Shown: positions 55,772 through 64,000 of the stretch, piece by piece
How the letters are laid out: each line of letters opens with the position of its first letter
Numbering within the stretch: the stretch's first letter is position 1
Assembly (NCBI RefSeq): GCF_009761815.1
Contig: NZ_RWIN01000122.1
Location: 62,001-126,000, forward strand
Length of the DNA: 64,000 nt
Source of the DNA: Pseudomonas sp. PB120
GTDB lineage: Bacteria > Pseudomonadota > Gammaproteobacteria > Pseudomonadales > Pseudomonadaceae
Direction of reading: 5' to 3'
Notes under the pieces: model-generated
What the model saw: the letters and a program-made list of their open reading frames with translations, nothing else
Databases searched by the model: none
Told to the model about the DNA's origin: nothing
Position numbers and translations under genes: made by a program

Positions 55772-56520
55772 AAGGTGATTCCTTTGTGCCAGACCCGTTG
55801 TTCGGTCACGCTGTGATAGGGAGGGCGCTTCAGTTCGTAGGCCATGCTCATGGCATCGAGCATGCTCCAAAGAATGTCCAGTTTGAACTGGAGAATTTCC
55901 AGCATGCGCTCCTGGCCTTCCCGCGTCGTGTAGTGCTGCAAAGTGATCGCCAGGCCGTGCTCGACGTCACGTCGGGCCTGGCCCAGACGGGTACGGAAAT
56001 ACTCGTACCCGGCCGGGTCGATCCATGGGTAATGCTGCGGCCAGCTGTCCAGGCGCGACTGGTGGATTTGCGGCGCAAATAGCTCGGTCAGCGAGCTGCT
56101 GGCGGCTTCCTGCCAACTGGCGCGGCGGGCGAAGTTGACGTAAGCGTCGACGGCGAAACGTACGCCGGGCAGCACCAGTTCCTGTGAGCGCAGCTGGTCC
56201 GGGTCCAGGCCGACGGCTTGGCCCAGGCGCAACCAGGCCTCGATACCGCCGTCTTCGCCGGGGGCGCCGTCGTGGTCCAGCAAGCGTTGAATCCACTCGC
56301 GACGAATCTCGCGGTCCGGGCAGTTGGCAAGGATCGCCGCGTCTTTCAGGGGAATGTTCACCTGGTAGTAGAAGCGATTGGCGACCCAGCCCTGGATCTG
56401 CTCGCGGGTCGCCCGGCCTTCATACATCGCCACGTGATACGGGTGATGAATGTGGTAATAGGCGCCTTTGGCCCGCAGGGCGGCTTCGAATTCGGCGGTG
56501 GACAGCGGGGTGTCGGTCAT
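55768..56520 (-). CDS. pqqC: Pyrroloquinoline-quinone synthase PqqC
   Basis: Cofactor-free oxidase doing the last ring closure and oxidation to PQQ, 250 residues, heme-oxygenase-like helical bundle. Conserved blocks: YYHIHHPYHVAMYEG (His residues of the active site), QGWVANRFYYQVNIPLKDAAILANCPDR, LDHDG and RRDVEHGLAITLQHYTTREGQERML. Length and order fit the family. Confidence 0.96.
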   Translation of the reverse strand: MTDTPLSTAEFEAALRAKGAYYHIHHPYHVAMYEGRATREQIQGWVANRFYYQVNIPLKDAAILANCPDREIRREWIQRLLDHDGAPGEDGGIEAWLRLGQAVGLDPDQLRSQELVLPGVRFAVDAYVNFARRASWQEAASSSLTELFAPQIHQSRLDSWPQHYPWIDPAGYEYFRTRLGQARRDVEHGLAITLQHYTTREGQERMLEILQFKLDILWSMLDAMSMAYELKRPPYHSVTEQRVWHKGITL

Positions 56521-56571
56521 TGCGGTTCTCCGGAATACAACCGGTGGATTCTTTGGTATCTACACTGGCCT

Positions 56572-56637
56572 CATCGCCAGCAGGCTGGCTCCCACAGTGG
56601 GTCGCATTCCCCTGTGGGAGCGAGCCTGCTCGCGATA
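56572..56637. repeat. REP pair inside the pqq operon (pqqB-pqqC)
   Basis: Arms ATCGCCAGCAGGCTGGCTCC and GGGAGCGAGCCTGCTCGCGA in the 140-base gap. It may protect or cut the transcript and set PqqB/PqqC ratios. Confidence 0.8.
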
Positions 56638-56660
56638 GACCGCGAAGCGGTCTCGGCGTC

Positions 56661-57572
56661 CTACAACACAATACTCATGCCGTCATACGCCACTTCAATC
56701 TGACGCCGGGCCAGCTCGGCACGCTCCGGCGAATCCTCATCGAGAATCGGGTTGGTGTTGTTGATATGGATAAGCACTTTGCGCTGCTTGGGCAGTTGTT
56801 CCAGCACTTCCAGCATGCCGCCGGGGCCGTTCTGCGCGAGGTGGCCCATTTCCCGACCGGTGCGGGTGCCGACGCCACGGCGCTGCATTTCGTCGTCATC
56901 CCACATCGTGCCGTCGACCAACAGGCAATCGCTGCCGGCCATGATCTCCAGCAATGGCGCATCGACCTTGCCCAGCCCTGGCGCATAGAACAACTTGCCG
57001 CCGGTGTTCAGGTCTTCGACGATCAAGCCTATGTTGTCGCCCGGGTGCGGGTCGAAGCGGTGGGGCGAGTAGGGCGGCGCGGCGCTGCGCAGGGGCAGCG
57101 GGGTGAAACGCAGGCCCGCACAGGCCGGAATGGTGAAGCTGCGGTCGAGTTCGATGCGATTCCAGTTCAGCCCGCCGTTCCAATGGGTCAACATGGTGAA
57201 CAGCGGGAACCCGGTGCTCAAGTCCTCATGGACCATGTCGGTGCACCAGACATTGTGCGGGCAACCTTCGCGCAGGCTGAGCAGGCCGGTGGTGTGATCG
57301 ATCTGGCTGTCCATCAGAATGATCGCGCTGATACCGGTATCACGCAGGGCGCGACCGGGTTGCATCGGGCTGTAGCTTTGAAGCTGGGCGCGGATGTCAG
57401 GCGAGGCGTTGCACAGTACCCAGTTCACGCCGTCATCGGAAATCGCGATGGACGACTGGGTCCGCGCCTTGGCCCGTACGGTGCCACTGCGAAAGCCTGC
57501 ACAGTTCACGCAGTTGCAGTTCCACTGCGGGAAACCACCGCCGGCGGCGGAACCTAGAATCTGGACGAACAT
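56661..57572 (-). CDS. pqqB: PQQ biosynthesis hydrolase PqqB
   Basis: Metallo-beta-lactamase-fold protein, 303 residues, thought to hydroxylate or process the AHQQ precursor. MFVQILGSAAGGGFPQWNCNC (about 1-21) is the PqqB start. The CNASPDI, LMDSQIDHTTGLLSLREG (metal His), LNWNRIELD and NNTNPILDEDSPERAEL segments follow. Its activity is less well established than that of PqqC/E. Separated from pqqA by a hairpin. Confidence 0.95.
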   Translation of the reverse strand: MFVQILGSAAGGGFPQWNCNCVNCAGFRSGTVRAKARTQSSIAISDDGVNWVLCNASPDIRAQLQSYSPMQPGRALRDTGISAIILMDSQIDHTTGLLSLREGCPHNVWCTDMVHEDLSTGFPLFTMLTHWNGGLNWNRIELDRSFTIPACAGLRFTPLPLRSAAPPYSPHRFDPHPGDNIGLIVEDLNTGGKLFYAPGLGKVDAPLLEIMAGSDCLLVDGTMWDDDEMQRRGVGTRTGREMGHLAQNGPGGMLEVLEQLPKQRKVLIHINNTNPILDEDSPERAELARRQIEVAYDGMSIVL

Positions 57573-57601
57573 GATCGCTCCCTATCGACGCTGAAAATAA
57601 A

Positions 57602-57625
57602 AACGCCTCGGTAAACCGAGGCGTT
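57602..57625 (-). terminator. Hairpin between pqqA and pqqB
   Basis: AACGCCTCG-GTAAAC-CGAGGCGTT stem 17 bases after pqqA. It fits the known excess of pqqA over pqqBCDE transcript; on the minus strand a TTTTTATTTTC run follows. Confidence 0.85.
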
Positions 57626-57641
57626 GCACTTCTATACAAAC

Positions 57642-57716
57642 TTAGCGGCTTGCGAAGTACATGGTGACTTCAAAGCCGATACGCAGGTCGGTGTAAGCAG
57701 GTTTGGACCAGGACAT
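57642..57716 (-). CDS. pqqA: PQQ precursor peptide PqqA
   Basis: 24-residue peptide, too short for usual ORF calling: begins MSWSKPAYTDLRIGFEV and ends TMYFASR. The Glu and Tyr spaced by three residues (E-V-T-M-Y) are the atoms of PQQ. AAGGAGCG lies seven bases upstream. It sits between pqqF and pqqB on the same strand. Confidence 0.97.
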   Translation of the reverse strand: MSWSKPAYTDLRIGFEVTMYFASR

Positions 57717-57871
57717 GGGAGCGCTCCTTCAGGTGATGGGACAGTTGAGATCTATACATATAGTCCACCTCCAGCCGGAGATGTTCAGATAGTTAGGTGG
57801 CTATGTTACTCAAAATTACAGACTGATTGCCCAGCATTCTCGGAAAAAGCTAATTGCACCAGCGGTAATGA

Positions 57872-60298
57872 TCATTTTGCCACTTGCCAGATTGCGCTTG
57901 GGCAGGGTTCGCTGGCCAGGCAGCGCCAGCCACCTTCGGCCTGATTCAGCCGTTGGACCGCGGCTGACAGCGCCGGACGATCGATCAGCAAAATGGCCTC
58001 GGTCAGTTGTTCACGATAATCCGACGAGTGGCCGGCCTGTTTGCCCTGCCAAAGCAACTCTGCGGCCTGCGCCATGGGCAACGCCGCACTGTCGAACTGC
58101 TCGGCCAATGACTGGCGCTGCTCGATGATGGCCGCGTCGTCCATGCTGTCGAGCATCCCCTCCAGACTCCGTAAGAACTGTTCGACATGTTCCAGCAAGT
58201 CCGAAGGGGTGACGTTTGGAGATTGCACGCCGAACAGCAGTCCCGTCTGCCCATGAATCTGTCGAAGGGCGCTGAACACCGCATAGCCGAGTTGCAATTC
58301 GACTCTCAGACGCTGGTAGAACGGCGTCTGTCCAAGATGAGCGAGCAAACGCCAGACGGCTTCATCGGCGATGTCCTGAGTCGGGGCCGGACAGAAGAGT
58401 AGCAGCGCGTGTTCGCTGGAGCCGGTGTCGACACTGTTCCATAGACGCTGAGTGCGGATCGATGGCGCAGGTGTCAGTTGATTGCCCGCAACGCCGGGCA
58501 CGCGACTCAAGCCCAGACCCATGGCCGCTTGGGTCTGAGCGGACAGACCGATCGCCAGCCCATCCCAGCGTGCGGTGGCCCAGAGTTGTTGCAAGTCATT
58601 CGACTCGGCGGTGGATTCAAGACAGCGCTCGGGCAAAGCCTTGAGTAATTGCCGAATCGGTATCAGCCCAGCGCTTGGCGTTTCTTTCTGTGAGAGAACG
58701 GCATCAGGATTTGTCAGCTCTTTCAGCGCATGTTCGAGGACGGTAGGCATTGGTTCCTGAAGCCCCGTCATTTTCAACAGCCATTCATTTCCCGATGCGC
58801 TGAAGGAAACGTCGACGCCGGCCTGACGGGCATCTTCACGCAGGGGGGCAAGGCGATTCTCAAGGTGCGACTGGAGGCTGGATGCGGGCCTATGGTCGAG
58901 CCGCCAGCGCAGATAAATCACCCCTTCATCGGTGTTATCCGGCAACGCCTGACTGAACTGTATCGGGGAGTTTTCGCGACGACTGCGCGAGCGATCCTGG
59001 GCAAACGTGCGCAGACCGCGATGTTTACTGGTTTGGCCACGAATCAGGCCGGCATGGGTCACCGGCGCCTCGACGGGTAAAAACGGATTAGGCGTCGGCA
59101 GTTGCCACTCGCCGCTGAAGTTATCCACAGCACCGATTTTCTTCAGGATGTCCTTGAGCGCGATAACGCCCTGTTCCGATAGCCCGGCCTCAAGCTGCTC
59201 GACATCCTGTTGCGCCAATTGCAAAGCCCCGCTGACTTGCTGCTGGCGCTGTAGCAGGGTGGCGTATTCGGCGCGCAGACTGGCCCACTCTTTTTGAGCA
59301 GCAAAAAAGCCCAGCCAATCCAGAAGCCGCTCGCGGATGACGTGGTCGGGTTGGGCAGTGCTGAGCTCAACGTGCAATAACGCTTGGCCGGCGTACTGAT
59401 ACAGCGGCTTGGCCTTCAGGCTGTCGGCCAACCCGTTTTTTTGCAATCCATCCAGCAACCCGCCGGCTTTCGCAGCGTTCAGCCAGTGGCACAGAAACGC
59501 CAACGCCTCGCGCGAAGCGTCGGGCAGCGCTTCAAGCGCGAACACCAGATCGAGTCGTCGCTCGCTCGCCTGTTGATAACGGTTGTCCGAGGATTCCATC
59601 AGCGGTGCAGGCGTTGATTGCGGTATCGCTTCGCCGGCAGGGATCGCAGCACCAAAGTGTTCAGCCAATGCCTGCAACTCATCCAGACTCTGCGGTCCGG
59701 CCAGGCTCAACGTCATTTGCCCGGTCCGATAGAAACGCTGATAGAAATCCATTAAGGCTTGCTGGAATTCGGGTTGCGGCACGGGCAGGCTGTCGCGGTT
59801 GCCGGCATGAAACCCACGCAGCGGATGCGCAGGCGAAAGCCCCTCGAACAACGCCTGCTGCTGTTGCGCTGTCGGGTCCTGCGACCAGGCGACACATTCT
59901 GCGTGCAGCACTTCTCGTTCGCGCTGCTGATCGTCCGGATTCATACATGGGTGCGCGAGCATGTCTGACAGACGCTCCAGCCCACCGCTGAATGCCTGCA
60001 CCGGCAATTCAAAAAAGAAGTCGGTGGTGCGTTCATTGGTTCGCGCGTTCACCTGTCCGCCATGACCCTGCACGTAGGCCATCAGTGCTTGAGCGGTGGG
60101 AAAACGTTCAGTGCCGAGAAACAGCAGGTGTTCGAGAAAGTGCGCCAGTCCGGGCCACTCCAAAGGTACATCATGACTGCCCGCGGCAACCCGCAATGCC
60201 GCCGCGCAGCGCTTCAGCGTCGGCGAATGACGCAGCGTTACCCGCAGGCCGTTGGCCAGGGTTTCAGTGTGGGGGCGAAGGGGATTCAACGCAGGCAT
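57872..60298 (-). CDS. pqqF: PqqF, M16 zinc peptidase of PQQ synthesis
   Basis: Pitrilysin/insulinase-family metallopeptidase, 808 residues, that with PqqG-like partners trims cross-linked PqqA. The inverted zinc motif HFLEHLLFLG (HxxEH) lies at about 51-55, with the distal Glu near EREVLHAECVAWSQD. The C-terminal inactive M16 halves are present. The ATG at 60298 has GGAAG upstream; an earlier GTG is less likely. It is 155 bases before pqqA on the same strand and 48 bases after davA. Confidence 0.93.
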   Translation of the reverse strand: MPALNPLRPHTETLANGLRVTLRHSPTLKRCAAALRVAAGSHDVPLEWPGLAHFLEHLLFLGTERFPTAQALMAYVQGHGGQVNARTNERTTDFFFELPVQAFSGGLERLSDMLAHPCMNPDDQQREREVLHAECVAWSQDPTAQQQQALFEGLSPAHPLRGFHAGNRDSLPVPQPEFQQALMDFYQRFYRTGQMTLSLAGPQSLDELQALAEHFGAAIPAGEAIPQSTPAPLMESSDNRYQQASERRLDLVFALEALPDASREALAFLCHWLNAAKAGGLLDGLQKNGLADSLKAKPLYQYAGQALLHVELSTAQPDHVIRERLLDWLGFFAAQKEWASLRAEYATLLQRQQQVSGALQLAQQDVEQLEAGLSEQGVIALKDILKKIGAVDNFSGEWQLPTPNPFLPVEAPVTHAGLIRGQTSKHRGLRTFAQDRSRSRRENSPIQFSQALPDNTDEGVIYLRWRLDHRPASSLQSHLENRLAPLREDARQAGVDVSFSASGNEWLLKMTGLQEPMPTVLEHALKELTNPDAVLSQKETPSAGLIPIRQLLKALPERCLESTAESNDLQQLWATARWDGLAIGLSAQTQAAMGLGLSRVPGVAGNQLTPAPSIRTQRLWNSVDTGSSEHALLLFCPAPTQDIADEAVWRLLAHLGQTPFYQRLRVELQLGYAVFSALRQIHGQTGLLFGVQSPNVTPSDLLEHVEQFLRSLEGMLDSMDDAAIIEQRQSLAEQFDSAALPMAQAAELLWQGKQAGHSSDYREQLTEAILLIDRPALSAAVQRLNQAEGGWRCLASEPCPSAIWQVAK

Positions 60299-60346
60299 GA
60301 GCACTTCCAGAACAGAGAAACGCTAATGCTAGCGGATATCGGTGGA

Positions 60347-61141
60347 TCAGCGCTTGTTCAGCGTTTCGTAAAGCTCGGGGCGACGATCCAGGAAGTAGCG
60401 ATTGGCGGCGCGGGAGTCGACCATCAACTGGCGGTCCAGCTCGCCGACAATCAACGCTTCGTCCAGACCGGCCTGGGCGATGCGGCTGCCATCCGGTGCG
60501 GCGATGCTGCTCTGGCCGCAATAATAAATCTCGCCTTCGTTGCCGCAGTAATTGGCGTACGCCACGTAACACTGGTTTTCGAAAGCGCGGGCGCGGACGG
60601 TGACGTCGGCGACGAAGTCGTAGGGAATCATGTTCGCCGTCGGCACCAGGATCAGCTCTGCGCCGGCCAAGGCCAGGCGCCGTGCGTTTTCCGGGAACTC
60701 CACGTCGTAGCAGATGAGGAAGCCGAGCTTCCAGCCATTGAGCTCCACCAGCGGAAAATCATCTTCCCCGGCGCTGAACATCGAGTGGTCGAGGTCGCCG
60801 TACAGGTGAGTCTTGCGGTAGTTGCACAGGCGTTCGCCGTTGGCGTCGATCAGTTGCACAGCGTTGTAAATCTGTCCGTCTTCGGCGCGTTCGGGATAGC
60901 CATACAAAATGGCGATCCCTACGGTTTTGGCAATGCGCGCAACGTGTTGCGCCGATTCACCGTTGTATACCTCCGCGAGGACGCTGACGGCGTCGACACC
61001 GATGTTGTAGCCGGTCAGGAACATCTCCGGCAGCACCAGCAGATCGGCGCCTTTGGCCTCCAGCGCGAGCTGATGCAAGCGTTGCAGATTGCCGGCGACG
61101 TCCAGGGGCAGCGGTGGGCATTGGTAAAGGGCTACACGCAT
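60347..61141 (-). CDS. davA: 5-aminovaleramidase (nitrilase superfamily)
   Basis: 264-residue carbon-nitrogen hydrolase that would release ammonia from 5-aminovaleramide to give 5-aminovalerate in lysine catabolism. The Glu-Lys-Cys triad is visible: LLVLPEMFLTGY (Glu), CNYRKTHLYGDL (Lys) and LGFLICYDVEFPENAR (Cys). It follows davB by 12 bases. Recalled P. putida order (davB-davA beside pqqF) supports the name; a generic omega-amidase or ramA-type amidase is the alternative. Confidence 0.9.
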   Translation of the reverse strand: MRVALYQCPPLPLDVAGNLQRLHQLALEAKGADLLVLPEMFLTGYNIGVDAVSVLAEVYNGESAQHVARIAKTVGIAILYGYPERAEDGQIYNAVQLIDANGERLCNYRKTHLYGDLDHSMFSAGEDDFPLVELNGWKLGFLICYDVEFPENARRLALAGAELILVPTANMIPYDFVADVTVRARAFENQCYVAYANYCGNEGEIYYCGQSSIAAPDGSRIAQAGLDEALIVGELDRQLMVDSRAANRYFLDRRPELYETLNKR

Positions 61142-61153
61142 TTCGGATTCCTC

Positions 61154-62836
61154 TTACTCGGGCAGGGCGATCGGACCGATCTCGTTGAACACATCTCCTG
61201 GACCCGGGTTCTCGGCGTGAGTTTCACCGCCGAAGTGTTTCATGATGCCCCACACCGCGTTGAGCGAGGTCTGCACCGCGCCTTCCACCCAGGCCGGCGT
61301 CCACGAAACGTCGTCGCCGGCGATGAAAATCCCGCGCTGCTCGGCGGGCATGTCGTCCTGCATGAAGTGAGCGTACATGCGCTGGTTGTAGCGGTAATGG
61401 CCAGGCAAGGCGCCTTTGAATGCACCGAGGAAATGCGGGTCGGCCTCCCAGGACACGGTGATCGGGTCGCCGATGATCCGCGCGGCGATGTCCACTTTCG
61501 GGTAGATCTTTTTCAAGGCGTCCAGCGCCAGCTTCACGCGTTTTTCCACCGGGTGCGGGAGCATTTTCAGCGCGTCGCTCATCCACGAGTACGACAGGCA
61601 AATCACGCCGGGCTTGTCGTCGCCGTTGTCGAACAGGTAGGTGCCACGGGTCAGACGATCGGTGAGGGTCATGCTCATCAGGTCGCGGCCGGTTTCCGGG
61701 TCCTTGTCCTTCCAGAACGGGCGGTCGACCATCACGAAGGTTTTCGACGATTGCATGTAGCGGGTGCGGTCCAGGGCCATCCACATCTTTTGCGAGAACA
61801 GGGTTTCGTCGCACTCGATCTGTGTGGTCAGCAGCCAGCTCTGGCAGGTGGTCAACACGGCAGCGTATTCGCGGGTATCGCCGTAGTTGTCTGTGACTGC
61901 AAAGCGGCCATTCGATGCGTGGGCGATTTTTTTCACCCCGGAGCGTGGTGCGCCCCTGTGCAACGAGCTGAGGCTGGTGCCTTCCGGCCAATGTACGCAG
62001 CGCTCCGGCACATGGCGCCAGATGCCCAGCGGCACTTGCTCCACGCCGCCGACTACCAAGTGCTGGTGATCGTCGCAATTGGTCATGACCACGCGGAAGA
62101 TTTCCAGCATCGAATTCGGGAAGTCCGAGTCCCAGCCGCCGGTGCCAAAACCGACCTGGCCGAACACTTCGCGGTGATGGAACGAGAGTTTGGCGAAGGC
62201 TTTTGACGTGGCGACGAAGTCGTAGAAGGTGCGGTCGTCCCACAGCGGAACCAGGGTGTTCCACAGCTCTTTGAGGCGCGGCACATCGCGGTCGCGGATC
62301 GCTTGCTGGATATCGGCGAACTGCGAACCGGCTTCCAGTGCATCCGCCCAGGCGTCAGCCACTTCCTGGAACAGTGCAGGAAGATCCGCCAGGCTCTGTG
62401 CGTAATGGGTTTTGCCTTCCAGGTCGATGACCGTGCTGCCGGAAGCCGGGGTCAGCGGGTTCGGGAAGGGCTTGGTCTGGAGGCCGAGCTTGTCGACGTA
62501 GTGATAAAACGCGGTGGAGGACACCGGGAAACGCATCCCGCCAAGCTCGGCAATGATGCCTTCGGCGCCGTTGAATGCCTGGGAGCGCAGACGGCCGCCC
62601 ATTTTCGAGGCTTCGTAGACGACTGGTTTGAGGCCCAGTTTCATCAATTCATAGGCGGCTACCAATCCAGCGATGCCCGCGCCGACAATCGCCACTTCGG
62701 CGCCGTGGTTGTGTGCAGGAATGCGGCCGAGGCCGGCCGGGTGTTCGATCCAGTCGTCGAAGGCAAACGGAAAATCAGGGCCGAAAATGGTGACTGGTTT
62801 TTTACCGTCTGCAGGATGGCGATTGTTCTTGTTCAT
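61154..62836 (-). CDS. davB: Lysine 2-monooxygenase (flavin amine oxidase family)
   Basis: FAD monooxygenase converting L-lysine to 5-aminovaleramide with CO2 release, 560 residues. The dinucleotide fold EVAIVGAGIAGLVAAYELMKLGLKPVVYEA lies at about 47-76, then the GGRLRSQAF second FAD block, LGGMRFPVSSTAFYHYVDKLGL, and the C-terminal FAD motif GIFIAGDDVSWTPAWVEGAVQTSLNAVWGI (about 507-536). Start IGFRIPAHNHG-type sequence as in L-amino-acid monooxygenases. davA follows. Tryptophan 2-monooxygenase is the nearest alternative, but the davA pairing favours lysine. Confidence 0.92.
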   Translation of the reverse strand: MNKNNRHPADGKKPVTIFGPDFPFAFDDWIEHPAGLGRIPAHNHGAEVAIVGAGIAGLVAAYELMKLGLKPVVYEASKMGGRLRSQAFNGAEGIIAELGGMRFPVSSTAFYHYVDKLGLQTKPFPNPLTPASGSTVIDLEGKTHYAQSLADLPALFQEVADAWADALEAGSQFADIQQAIRDRDVPRLKELWNTLVPLWDDRTFYDFVATSKAFAKLSFHHREVFGQVGFGTGGWDSDFPNSMLEIFRVVMTNCDDHQHLVVGGVEQVPLGIWRHVPERCVHWPEGTSLSSLHRGAPRSGVKKIAHASNGRFAVTDNYGDTREYAAVLTTCQSWLLTTQIECDETLFSQKMWMALDRTRYMQSSKTFVMVDRPFWKDKDPETGRDLMSMTLTDRLTRGTYLFDNGDDKPGVICLSYSWMSDALKMLPHPVEKRVKLALDALKKIYPKVDIAARIIGDPITVSWEADPHFLGAFKGALPGHYRYNQRMYAHFMQDDMPAEQRGIFIAGDDVSWTPAWVEGAVQTSLNAVWGIMKHFGGETHAENPGPGDVFNEIGPIALPE

Positions 62837-62995
62837 GGCTGACCTTGCTGGCGACCGGACGCGGAGTGCGCATCTGAGTATAGGAAAAGATGCCAGCCAT
62901 TCTAGAGAGCGTAGAACACGTTAATAAGACGCAATGTGTCGTCGTTTCGCCAGTTATTTGATCAATATGACGAATTAATACTGCACATTGACAAT

Positions 62996-63021
62996 GTAGG
63001 AGCAAGGCTTGCCCGCGAAGA
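62996..63021. repeat. Single REP element
   Basis: TGTAGGAGCAAGGCTTGCCCGC with no second arm, between davB and the Lrp-type gene. Confidence 0.65.
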
Positions 63022-63057
63022 GGCCGGATCAGTCACCCGAGAACTACCGGCCCAAAG

Positions 63058-63519
63058 TCAAACCGGCTGCCCCCGATCAATCTTGCTACTCAATATGATC
63101 GATGTGGTCGTCTTCTCCACTCCATCCACGCTGCCAATCTGATCCAGCAACTGATCCAGCTGCTCCGGCGAATCAGTTCTCAACCACGCCACATAATCAA
63201 ATTCGCCACTGACCGCACACAACTGCTGAACCTGAGCCATGGCGCCGAGGCGACGCAGCACTTCCTTGCCCGACCGCGGTTGCACCGTGATACCAACGTA
63301 CGCCTGCAACCCGCCATCCACCACCCGCTGGCCCAACCGCACGCCGTACCCGGTAATGACTTTGGTTTTTTCCAGCCGCGCCAGCCGCGAGGTCACGGTC
63401 GTGCGCGCGATCCCCAGTTGCCGGGCGAGCATGGCCACGCTTTCGCGGGCATTGATCTGCAGGGCCGCAATCAATTGGCGGTCGATTTCGTCAAGAACGG
63501 GTGGGCGAGTGTCAGGCAA
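63058..63519 (-). CDS. Lrp/AsnC-family regulator
   Basis: About 153-residue regulator. The winged helix at about 8-60 has DEIDRQLIAALQINARESVAMLARQLGIARTTVTSRLARLE. The RAM effector domain (about 70-148) has VGITVQPRSGKEVLRRLGAMAQVQQLCAVSGEFDYVAWLR. The open frame has no ATG; a TTG at 63519 (giving MPDTRPPVLDEID) follows GGAG eight bases upstream and is chosen; another TTG lies seven codons earlier. Beside davB-davA and divergent from the quinoprotein gene, it probably responds to lysine or a related amino acid. Confidence 0.85.
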   Translation of the reverse strand: MPDTRPPVLDEIDRQLIAALQINARESVAMLARQLGIARTTVTSRLARLEKTKVITGYGVRLGQRVVDGGLQAYVGITVQPRSGKEVLRRLGAMAQVQQLCAVSGEFDYVAWLRTDSPEQLDQLLDQIGSVDGVEKTTTSIILSSKIDRGQPV

Positions 63520-63693
63520 GGGGCGTCTCCAGCAACACAAATCAATGGTTCCGCATGTTACAGCACCGCCCGCAACGCGGATCTCTGATCTAGCCTCAGT
63601 ACCGTTCAGGACATTTTTACCTGCGACAAATTGCCATAAGTAACCAGGTAGTACATTATTCCGCGCTTGTCACAAATGGGGAAAATTTCCGAC

Positions 63694-64000
63694 ATGAATA
63701 CTTCTGGGGCTGCCGCCGGCAGCAAATGGCTGCTGATGGGGCTGGGTGTCCTGATTGCATTGATCGGGCTTGGCCTGGCCGGTGGCGGCGGCTATCTCGT
63801 TGCTCTGGGCGGTAGCTGGTATTTCTTGCTGATGGGGCTGGCGATGCTGGTCTCCGGGCTGATGATCGCCCGTTGCAAGCCACAAGGCGCGTGGTTGTAT
63901 GGCCTGGCGCTGATGCTGACTGCCATCTGGGCCGTCTGGGACACCGGGTTCGAATATTGGCCGCTGGTCTCGCGCGTGCTGACCTTCGCCGTTATTGGTC
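63694..64000 (+). CDS. Membrane PQQ-dependent dehydrogenase, N-terminal part (glucose/quinate/shikimate type)
   Basis: The gene runs off the window end; about 102 residues are visible. They form the five-helix membrane anchor typical of Gcd-type quinoproteins: WLLMGLGVLIALIGLGLAGG, then LVALGGSWYFLLMGLAMLVSG, a Cys-Lys-Pro turn (IARCKPQGAWLYGLALMLTA), and IWAVWDTGFEYWPLVSRVLTF. LGGSWYFLLMG and DTGFEYWPLVSR are family signatures. The enzyme oxidises its substrate in the periplasm and passes electrons to ubiquinone. Glucose or quinate/shikimate cannot be separated from this part alone. An in-frame ATG six codons upstream (63676) is possible but has no ribosome site. The PQQ genes nearby would supply its cofactor. 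Confidence 0.85.
   Translation, partial: MNTSGAAAGSKWLLMGLGVLIALIGLGLAGGGGYLVALGGSWYFLLMGLAMLVSGLMIARCKPQGAWLYGLALMLTAIWAVWDTGFEYWPLVSRVLTFAVIG

Noticed and set aside
60062..62206. 714-codon antisense frame over davA/davB
   Set aside because: Mirror of real genes with composition of a complement frame; same for 19865-21745, 22567-24609, 28280-30226, 37313-39070, 42620-44197 and 47673-49544.
62950..62975. ANR/FNR box (TTGAT-N4-ATCAA) near davB
   Set aside because: TTGATCAATATG is only a half match; a similar half at about 31916 also fails.
1..64000. CRISPR arrays, tRNA/rRNA genes, prophage or IS genes
   Set aside because: No regularly spaced repeats, no recognisable RNA cloverleaf or rRNA motifs, and no transposase or integrase product was seen; the repeats present are REP-type palindromes.

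Overview
The window reads as chromosome of a fluorescent Pseudomonas (P. fluorescens group). GC is high and genes are densely packed. REP/REPIN repeats of the 'GGAGCGAGCCTGCTCGCGA' type sit between many genes. Gene content and order match recalled Pseudomonas loci: creBCD, bioBFHCD followed by acyl-CoA dehydrogenases, rsmY between an acyl-CoA dehydrogenase and a LysR gene, pqqFABCDE-M, and davBA. Species level cannot be set from the sequence alone, and all synteny statements are from memory, not from a search.

Left part (1-22.4 kb): end of a glutathione-independent formaldehyde dehydrogenase gene; two orphan RHS-core cassettes (the second frameshifted) that share an upstream palindrome; a SigK-like ECF sigma/anti-sigma pair beside a fasciclin-domain protein; a PlsC-type acyltransferase; the CreBC two-component system with CreD; a GST; an ACS-type MFS transporter with a GntR-type operator but no adjacent regulator; a complete iron cell-surface-signalling set (FecI-like sigma, FecR-like regulator, TonB transducer, PepSY membrane protein); a DnaQ-like exonuclease with a CBS/DUF294 nucleotidyltransferase; a lone receiver protein.

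Middle (22.5-49.7 kb): malate synthase G, a GcvR-like ACT protein, RarD, the SrkA kinase, a PhoX-type phosphatase, a ModE-like regulator, comF, then divergently bioBFHCD with a BirA operator that overlaps the start of comF. A 98-residue flagellar-rod-like protein follows. Three long acyl-CoA dehydrogenases follow, the first under a PsrA-type operator. Between the first and second lies an apparent insert: a secreted Cys-rich protein of unknown family, divergent across an AT-rich 1.08-kb gap from a MauG/CCP-type di-heme cytochrome, and then a diguanylate cyclase. The sRNA rsmY, with a perfect GacA upstream site, follows the third dehydrogenase.

Right part (49.7-64 kb): a LysR regulator divergent from a class III aminotransferase homologue that has lost its PLP lysine and other PLP-site residues and is preceded by a short leader ORF with a hairpin; a tiny Pmp3/YqaE membrane protein; the PQQ operon (F-A-B-C-D-E and a PqqM-like peptidase); lysine catabolism genes davB-davA; an Lrp-type regulator; and divergently the start of a membrane PQQ-dependent dehydrogenase, which would use the cofactor made next door.

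The most unusual items are the secreted-protein/MauG-like pair, the degenerate aminotransferase, the RHS tip with an F-box-like motif, and the BirA site inside the comF start. No tRNA, rRNA, transposase or CRISPR array was recognised.
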